From contig QBUN01000336.1 in assembly GCA_013180565.1 (NCBI GenBank), positions 1 through 9,332 of the forward strand: DNA of 9,332 bases, written 5' to 3'. Below are positions 5,204-9,332 of the stretch, piece after piece (position 1 is the stretch's first letter; each line of letters starts with the position of its first letter). Under the pieces are notes generated by a model, which did no database searches, was not told where the DNA came from, and worked only from the letters and a program-made list of their open reading frames with translations. A program made the translations under genes and the position numbers. Source of the stretch: Candidatus Methanophaga sp. GoMg3.2. Its GTDB lineage: Archaea; Halobacteriota; Syntropharchaeia; Alkanophagales; Methanospirareceae.

Positions 5204-6250
5204 ATGTTTGAACCAAAATTTACAATCTCCAATAGCATAACCAAAGCTCTTCTTGAAATTGAACGTGCAAGAGGATTTTTGGACGCGGCGAAATTAAAAG
5301 AGGTATGGATAAAGGATATGCAGAGTGAGGCACTTATCCTTGAGGCACATCACTCCACGCATATCGAGGGCACTCAACTCACGTTTGATCAAGCACAAGG
5401 AGTCCTCACGGGTAAACCAGTAAAGGGTATAAGAGCTGATGACCGTCAGGAATTACTGAACTACAAAGCGGCAATGGATTTTGTCTCCGAATATATGGGC
5501 AAAAAATCAGAGATTAGCGAGGAGTTAATAAAGGAGATACATAAATTGTTAGTTAAGGACGTTAGGGGTGGAACACTTGAACCAGGCAAATACAGAAGCG
5601 TTCAGAATTATGTGGTGAACTCGCTAACCGGAACGATAATTTATACGCCTCCACAGTCCTCAAAAATTCCTCGCCTTATGAAAGAATTTGTTGACTGGTT
5701 AAATAAGGACTCGGACATTTCACCGGTGCTTATAGCAGGGATTAGTCAGTATCAATTCGTTGATATTCATCCGTTTTTAGATGGTAACGGTAGAACAGCC
5801 AGAGTACTCTGTTCGCTTTATCTTTACCAGAACGGCTACGATTTTAAGAGACTTTTCTCAATATCTGAATATTACGATAAGAATCGCCCTAAGTATTACG
5901 AGGCTATTCAATCAGTACGAGAGAACAACCGGCGGGATATGACGGGATGGCTTGAATATTTCACGGATGGTTTGAGAACTCAATTGGTAGAAGTAAAGAC
6001 AAAGGGTGCAAAGGCAATTAAAATGGACGTTTTACAAGAGAATATAAAGGATTTTTATCTGAATCCACGCCAAAGAAAGGCTTTAGAATTTCTTATAGAG
6101 CACAAGCAGATTGATAATTCCATCTATCAAAAAATATGTAATACAACTAAAAGAACAGCCACGAGAGACCTCACCGATCTTGTGAACCTCGGACGTCTTG
6201 AGCGGCATGGAGAAAAGAGAGGGACATATTATACTATACGCCGAAACTGA
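5204..6250 (+). CDS. fic: Fic family AMP-transferase with inhibitory helix and C-terminal winged helix
   Basis: Fic proteins transfer AMP, or occasionally another phosphate-containing group, from a nucleotide to hydroxyl side chains of target proteins. The N-terminus resembles Fic_N and holds the autoinhibitory motif S51-x3-E55-G56 (STHIEG), which fits the class II consensus [S/T]xxxE[G/N]. The core carries GKYRSVQNYVV (128-138) near the flap and the complete catalytic motif HPFLDGNGRTAR (189-200), with H189, the N195-G196 anion hole and R200. The C-terminal part (about 285-348, NPRQRKALEFL, then TTKRTATRDLTDLVNLGRLE) looks like a winged helix for DNA binding. The length of 348 aa is usual for Fic-HTH proteins. 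No active-site residue is missing, so it should be active when de-repressed. No separate antitoxin gene is needed for this class. Start ATG 5204 gives full family coverage. It lies in a decayed toxin-antitoxin-like strip and may have been acquired with it. Confidence 0.93.
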   Translation: MFEPKFTISNSITKALLEIERARGFLDAAKLKEVWIKDMQSEALILEAHHSTHIEGTQLTFDQAQGVLTGKPVKGIRADDRQELLNYKAAMDFVSEYMGKKSEISEELIKEIHKLLVKDVRGGTLEPGKYRSVQNYVVNSLTGTIIYTPPQSSKIPRLMKEFVDWLNKDSDISPVLIAGISQYQFVDIHPFLDGNGRTARVLCSLYLYQNGYDFKRLFSISEYYDKNRPKYYEAIQSVRENNRRDMTGWLEYFTDGLRTQLVEVKTKGAKAIKMDVLQENIKDFYLNPRQRKALEFLIEHKQIDNSIYQKICNTTKRTATRDLTDLVNLGRLERHGEKRGTYYTIRRN

Positions 6251-6270
6251 TCGAGTGATAAACAAAGATA

Positions 6271-6312
6271 AGGGACATCAATAAGGGACACAAGAGGGAC
6301 ATTTTAGGGACA
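6271..6312 (+). repeat. Four copies of AGGGACA at 11-13 bp spacing
   Basis: AGGGACA occurs at 6271, 6284, 6295 and 6306, spaced 13, 11 and 11 bp, close to one helical turn. It starts 20 bp after the Fic stop codon in the 124-bp gap between two convergent genes. Regular spacing suggests either repeated protein-binding sites on one DNA face or the degenerated tail of a longer Fic-family frame. One other frame reads RDINKGHKRDILGTKSVLHY here, so a coding remnant is possible. Confidence 0.45.
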
Positions 6313-6374
6313 AAGTCTGTATTGCACTATAAGTTGTACCGATATAATTCACAGCATTATTATTCGTGAGTTCC

Positions 6375-8135
6375 CTACGGCAGCCAATCTGGTGTGGGTG
6401 TTGGCGAGGGGCTTGGAATTGGCCCTTCACCTATTTGTATATCCTGAAAAACGTTGAATTCACCGATGTAAGTCTCAGAAATTGCAGTATCATTTGTTCT
6501 CGCACCTATATACAGCGAACCATTAAAAGAAGAATCGAACTCCATAGTGGTACTGGTATTATCCGCCTTGCTTCGCATCTCGTCCTCTATGTAGGTTGCA
6601 TCCGTTATCAGCTTGCGTATAGCAGCGTCTAACACACAGTTCTTGGTCTGTATGTCTTGCTTCCACTTGGGTGTGAAGTTAACGGAGAAGCTCTTGGAGA
6701 AGTTGAAAGTGGTGGGCCGGTATACGGCATTTGTGCTCTTCACAATGCTAATGCTCCTGTTTTTACTGCATAACATTAAGCTCTCATCTGATTCGTAGAT
6801 ACCACTACCATGCTCTGTGACACTAATGCTAGTTCCTGACACGGCACTTACAGTTGTAGAGGCAGTAGCGCTTACAGGCCCAAGCTCAGTGCAGGATAGT
6901 GTTACTACATTCGTAAGTGTATCGGACTTCTGCCCTGTGGCTATATCTTTGCTCACCATCACAAAACCTTCTCCTGTTACACCGCCACACTCAAAGAAGC
7001 TATATGCCCTTGACTCCTGGACCTTTACGGTTATGTTTATTATTCCAGATGTTTTCGCTGCGAGAGTTCCAATTACCCATATATTTGTTCCCTGATCCGG
7101 AGCAGGCGAAGCGGAAATGAACGTTACGCCCTTCGGATAGTATTCTGTTATTACAACATTGTGTAGATCCGCCTCACTGTTCGTGTAATTTATCGTGTAT
7201 GTCACGTTCCCACCCGGCGGAACAATACTCGGAGAGCAAGATTTCACTAAAGTTACCCCTGGAAGTGTAATTGCCGGAAGTAGGTTTACCGTTTTTTCAT
7301 CCGTATGCCCATCGCCATCGTCTGCTATCACTGTGTACATACCTGGCACTGCATCGGTTGTATCAAAAACACACCTGAACGTGCCGTTTTCTACTTTAGC
7401 TGTATGTGGTGCTAATTCCACTGGCCCTCTACAGGTTACAACAATTACATATCCTTCCTGCCTGTTCGATGTTCCTGTTACAACAAGTGGCTCTCCAACT
7501 GTTACATCTGCAACTGGATCGAGCTTTACATATGCCGTCTCCACTTTTAGTCTAAGTTCCACCATTAGATCGTCAGAACCAGGGGTCGTCACCAAATCCT
7601 CAAGTATATCTTCGATCTCCGCTTGTGTCTTTGTGGTTATAACACCCTCCGTTAGACTTGGTATACCATATTTTTTATCTAAAGCTGCTTCTAAATCCGC
7701 CTCACCAGTCGTGCCCCATTCACCGTCCATTCCGGCACAGAGCACATAGAGGTCATAGTAACCAGCAGAGGCATCCTCCTGCACCGTCATCTTCTTTGAG
7801 TATGTACCATCTGTCAGGGACACACTTGCTTTCCTGGGCGACAGGCCCTTTTGGCCCTTATCTAATAGTGACTTGCCGCCACCACCCTTTGGTGGTACAC
7901 TCAATATCACCACTTCCATCTGCCCCTGCGCAGTACCAAATACCGTGAAGTCGTCTTCAACTGCAACTGCTGGTACTGAAAGATATGCTGTCAATTCGGG
8001 TGTCCGCAATATTGCTACATCCTCGCTTCCGCTTCCAATCATCGTTGCGGACACAAAAGCGAGCATTATTCCAGCCAACACAATGCCAATTATCGCTTCC
8101 TGCCATCTACCCTTGCTTTTCATTTTTAATTTCAT
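6375..8135 (-). CDS. Secreted or membrane-anchored surface protein with DUF11-type domain
   Basis: A 586-aa exported protein. Residues 14-31 (AIIGIVLAGIMLAFVSAT), after a basic N-terminus, form a signal peptide or uncleaved membrane anchor. Two Ig-like beta modules follow, about 45-135 and 200-285 (the second with VTVGEPLVVTGTSN and GMYTVIADDGDG). Residues 294-430 form a DUF11-type domain: LVKSCSPSIVPPGGNVTYTI, NVVITEYYPKGVTFISAS, then IWVIGTLAAKTSGIINITV. The region 430-566 has KNRSISIVKSTNAVYRPTTF, which recalls surface proteins of methanotrophic or methanogenic archaea. At least nine N-glycosylation sequons are present (for example N310, N316, N367, N459, N478, N538). The C-terminus is proline-rich (PSPSPTPTPDWLP) without a membrane span or PGF-type sorting signal, so anchoring would rely on the N-terminal helix. 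The likely role is cell-surface structure or adhesion. ATG 8123 (M5) is an alternative start. The stop is TAG; readthrough would add only four residues. Confidence 0.85.
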   Translation of the reverse strand: MKLKMKSKGRWQEAIIGIVLAGIMLAFVSATMIGSGSEDVAILRTPELTAYLSVPAVAVEDDFTVFGTAQGQMEVVILSVPPKGGGGKSLLDKGQKGLSPRKASVSLTDGTYSKKMTVQEDASAGYYDLYVLCAGMDGEWGTTGEADLEAALDKKYGIPSLTEGVITTKTQAEIEDILEDLVTTPGSDDLMVELRLKVETAYVKLDPVADVTVGEPLVVTGTSNRQEGYVIVVTCRGPVELAPHTAKVENGTFRCVFDTTDAVPGMYTVIADDGDGHTDEKTVNLLPAITLPGVTLVKSCSPSIVPPGGNVTYTINYTNSEADLHNVVITEYYPKGVTFISASPAPDQGTNIWVIGTLAAKTSGIINITVKVQESRAYSFFECGGVTGEGFVMVSKDIATGQKSDTLTNVVTLSCTELGPVSATASTTVSAVSGTSISVTEHGSGIYESDESLMLCSKNRSISIVKSTNAVYRPTTFNFSKSFSVNFTPKWKQDIQTKNCVLDAAIRKLITDATYIEDEMRSKADNTSTTMEFDSSFNGSLYIGARTNDTAISETYIGEFNVFQDIQIGEGPIPSPSPTPTPDWLP

Positions 8136-8152
8136 CTCATAATTATTTGGTT

Positions 8153-8161
8153 ATTTATAAA
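8153..8161 (-). promoter_or_regulatory. TATA box for the surface protein gene
   Basis: The minus strand reads CTCTTTATAAATAACC. Its centre lies about 22 bp before ATG 8135 and 34 bp before ATG 8123, consistent with initiation close to 8130 and a very short leader or none. Confidence 0.45.
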
Positions 8162-8273
8162 GAGCTCCACCAGCGTCCCACTTTTGCCGCTTCGCCACCT
8201 CAGGAATTCAGACCAGGGAAGAGGCACCGTTACCAATCCTACGCCTTTACCTTCCATCTTTCATATCGCGCCT

Positions 8274-8429
8274 TTATCTTACCCAGCGGGGTATAACAAC
8301 AGAAACACCTTTTGCTTTTATTAATGATAAGATTTTCGGGTTTTTCGATATATAAATATGACTTAAAACCAAATCCCCCTCTCTTGAGGCTTCAAATAAC
8401 CGTTCTTTGTACCCTACCCGATTTTTCAT
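8274..8429 (-). CDS. Possible short gene or gene remnant (51 aa)
   Basis: ATG 8429 gives MKNRVGYKERLFEASREGDL and ends GVSVVIPRWVR before TAA. The composition is protein-like, with alternating helix and strand character (LVLSHIYISKNPKILSLIKA). The same frame stays open a further 31 codons upstream without an ATG (DEGGDANGICCTTREDCERI), stopping at TAG 8523. This could be the C-terminal part of a broken gene. I do not recognise the family. A TATA-like run at 8347-8357 lies inside it. Treat as tentative. Confidence 0.25.
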   Translation of the reverse strand: MKNRVGYKERLFEASREGDLVLSHIYISKNPKILSLIKAKGVSVVIPRWVR

Positions 8430-8669
8430 CACGTTACCGTCAATTCTTTCGCAATCCTCTCTGGTAGTACAACAAATCCCATTCGCATCTCCGCCCTCAT
8501 CCCTTTTATTTATATTTCCATTCTAAACATTCATCTATCTTCACACTCATCATCTGAAACACCCGACATAGTCGCCCCTACTATCCACCTCAAGACTCTG
8601 GAAATCCCCAAGTATCTCTTATGCTTAATTAAGCCGTCCGCAAGTTTTTATCATTTCGCTAACAAGTAA
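8430..8669. other. Gene-poor intergenic stretch before the tRNA
   Basis: I see no convincing gene here. The plus strand is strikingly rich in C and T with few G. Only short minus-strand frames exist, such as MRAEMRMGFVVLPERIAKEL starting near 8500 behind an AAATATAAATA run. That frame overlaps the open frame described at 8274-8429 in another phase, so a frameshifted remnant is conceivable. Confidence 0.4.
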
Positions 8670-8677
8670 TTTATATA
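8670..8677 (+). promoter_or_regulatory. TATA box for the tRNA gene
   Basis: TTTATATAAAA is centred about 26 bp upstream of the first tRNA base at 8700. This spacing is diagnostic of an archaeal promoter and is the firmest promoter in the window. Confidence 0.75.
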
Positions 8678-8699
8678 AAAAGGGATATGTATTACAAAG

Positions 8700-8774
8700 G
8701 GGCCCGTAGCTTAGTACGGTTAGAGCGCCCGGCTCATAACCGGGCGGCCAAGGGTTCAAATCCCTTCGGGCCCA
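8700..8774 (+). tRNA. tRNA with CAU anticodon (elongator Met, or Ile2)
   Basis: A complete cloverleaf. The acceptor stem pairs GGGCCCG (8700-8706) with CGGGCCC (8767-8773), followed by discriminator A8774 and no encoded CCA. The D arm runs 8709-8726. The anticodon stem pairs CCCGG (8728-8732) with CCGGG (8740-8744) around loop CTCATAA, anticodon CAT at 8735-8737. The T arm pairs AAGGG with CCCTT around TTCAAAT. It lacks the three consecutive G:C pairs in the anticodon stem that mark initiator tRNA, since pair 29-41 is C:G. It is thus elongator Met or the isoleucine AUA decoder whose C34 becomes agmatidine in archaea; sequence alone does not let me choose. No intron. Confidence 0.95.
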
Positions 8775-8782
8775 CTATAAAC

Positions 8783-8793
8783 CCTTTTCTTTT
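8783..8793 (+). terminator. T-rich tRNA terminator
   Basis: CCTTTTCTTTT begins 9 bp after the mature 3' end. T-runs on the non-template strand are the usual archaeal termination signal. Confidence 0.45.
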
Positions 8794-8844
8794 AGATGGG
8801 CATTTACAAAAATGTAAAATTTCTATCTAAAAATCCAGTGATTT

Positions 8845-8876
8845 ATCACCGCGGAGAGCGCCGAGTACGCAGAAAA
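8845..8876 (+). repeat. Dispersed CACCGC-GGAG type repeat, copy 1
   Basis: ATCACCGCGGAGAGCGCCGA and the following GTACGCAGAAAA belong to a widespread class of short intergenic repeats with alternating CGCAGAG/CGGAGA units. Copies 2 and 3 below lie in the opposite orientation. A 63-codon frame crossing this copy is an artefact of the repeat. Confidence 0.5.
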
Positions 8877-9056
8877 CTATTTCCTAAAAGTATCAAATGC
8901 CTTACGTTTAATTTCCGGTTTAGTGCCAAAATTAAGTTCTATCATCATTGCATTCTCATAAACCTTTTCTGGAAAACCATTTTATAACCCAGTTTATTCT
9001 AAACTCAATAGAAGATTCTAATAATCTCCTCCGTCTATTAAACCTTATATTTAAAA

Positions 9057-9084
9057 TCCTGATTATCTGCGTTCATCTGCGTCC
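9057..9084 (-). repeat. Second copy of the CTGCGT-type repeat
   Basis: ATCCTGATTATCTGCGTTCA followed by TCTGCGTCC is related to one arm of the hairpin repeat at 1493-1550. Confidence 0.5.
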
Positions 9085-9100
9085 GATTATAAAAAATTAT

Positions 9101-9147
9101 TCTTTCTGGTGCCTCTGCGTTCTCCGTGTGCTCTGCGGTGAAATTTT
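9101..9147 (-). repeat. Dispersed CACCGC-GGAG type repeat, copy 2
   Basis: The reverse complement reads TTTCACCGCAGAGCACACGG then AGAACGCAGAGGCACCAG, an inverted relative of 8845-8876 about 230 bp away. Confidence 0.55.
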
Positions 9148-9193
9148 AGGATCTGGCAATTTCACTACAAAATTTGACCGTGCCCGTCACGCC

Positions 9194-9236
9194 TTTTCTG
9201 TCATCTCAGCGTTCTCTGTGGCCTCTGCGATAATTA
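9194..9236 (-). repeat. Dispersed CACCGC-GGAG type repeat, copy 3
   Basis: The reverse complement reads TTATCGCAGAGGCCACAGAG then AACGCTGAGATGACAGAAAA. It has the same orientation as copy 2 and is more diverged. Confidence 0.5.
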
Positions 9237-9245
9237 AATGTGGGT

Positions 9246-9332
9246 TCATCCATCTACGAGTTGGTGTATCAGATTTCGCCCTTCTTCAGACCCGAATAAA
9301 GGTGGGTCCCAAAGCGAAACTACTTTGTAACG
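9246..9332 (-). CDS. C-terminal end of a gene entering from the right (28 codons)
   Basis: On the minus strand the frame is open from the window edge to TGA 9246-9248, reading RYKVVSLWDPPLFGSEEGRN then LIHQLVDG. The residues look protein-like, and the other two minus frames hit stops early. It is too short to identify a family and could be chance. Confidence 0.35.
   Translation of the reverse strand, partial: RYKVVSLWDPPLFGSEEGRNLIHQLVDG

Larger units (their letters stand above)
8990..9245. other. Repeat-bearing stretch without genes
   Basis: No open frame of interest on either strand. The stretch holds three short dispersed repeats (9057-9084, 9101-9147, 9194-9236) separated by A+T-rich sequence. 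Confidence 0.5.

Noticed and set aside
6375..6377. TAG stop of the surface protein read as pyrrolysine
   Set aside because: Readthrough adds only GTHE before TAA, and the proline-rich tail before the TAG is a natural protein end.
6817..7749. Long plus-strand frames (up to 184 aa) opposite the surface protein
   Set aside because: Serine-, threonine- and proline-rich frames opposite a threonine/valine-rich beta protein are expected shadows. The minus frame has the signal peptide, domains and sequons.
8796..8987. 63-aa plus-strand frame after the tRNA
   Set aside because: Its recognisable part (HRGERRVRRK) is the translation of a dispersed repeat, and the rest is A+T-rich noise.
1..9332. CRISPR array
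   Set aside because: The repeats seen are either two distant copies or diverged dispersed elements; there are no regularly spaced identical repeats with spacers of uniform length.

Overview
The window looks archaeal. Candidate promoters are TATA boxes about 26-28 bp before a tRNA or a start codon. The CAU-anticodon tRNA lacks an encoded CCA and has a TATA box exactly 26 bp upstream. The ATPase belongs to a largely archaeal family, and the large secreted protein, with its DUF11-type domain and a short WQEAIIGIVLAGI-type N-terminal anchor, recalls surface proteins of methane- and alkane-metabolising Euryarchaeota. ANME-1/Methanophagales or a relative is my guess from that protein; nothing in the window proves it.

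Left part (1-1500): a group II intron on the minus strand. Its 5' ribozyme half lies at about 963-1490. Its reverse transcriptase/maturase starts near 962 (or GTG 944) and is intact through the YADD motif. Family-like sequence then stops about 65 bp before the window edge. The intron abuts a hairpin-forming dispersed repeat at 1493-1550.

Middle part (1550-6300): an accessory, defence- or toxin-antitoxin-like strip that is partly decayed. In order it holds a 58-aa antitoxin-like gene with a palindrome upstream and no recognisable toxin; an unknown gene split by an in-frame TAA; a convergent, intact ATPase with a C-terminal nuclease-like domain, a TATA box and a perfect palindrome at its start; a PIN-like (DUF3368-type) remnant with an in-frame TGA; a 107-codon gene with an in-frame TAG; and an intact Fic protein with an autoinhibitory motif and a C-terminal winged helix. 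A 30-bp direct repeat (28/30 identical) occurs just after the antitoxin gene and again just before the TAG-interrupted gene. It brackets the ATPase, the split gene and the PIN remnant.

Right part (6300-9332): a 586-aa secreted or membrane-anchored surface protein on the minus strand, a gene-poor stretch with at most short open frames, a tRNA with its own promoter, and a gene-free stretch carrying several short dispersed repeats. A 28-codon minus-strand frame runs off the right edge and may be the end of a neighbouring gene.

Only the ATPase, the Fic protein, the surface protein and the tRNA look intact. The rest of the accessory strip reads as layered insertion and decay, although the TAG codon leaves open a pyrrolysine reading for one gene. 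I see no convincing complete new system. The best candidates for a second look are the ATPase with its palindromic start region, the paired 30-bp repeats and the three interrupted genes.
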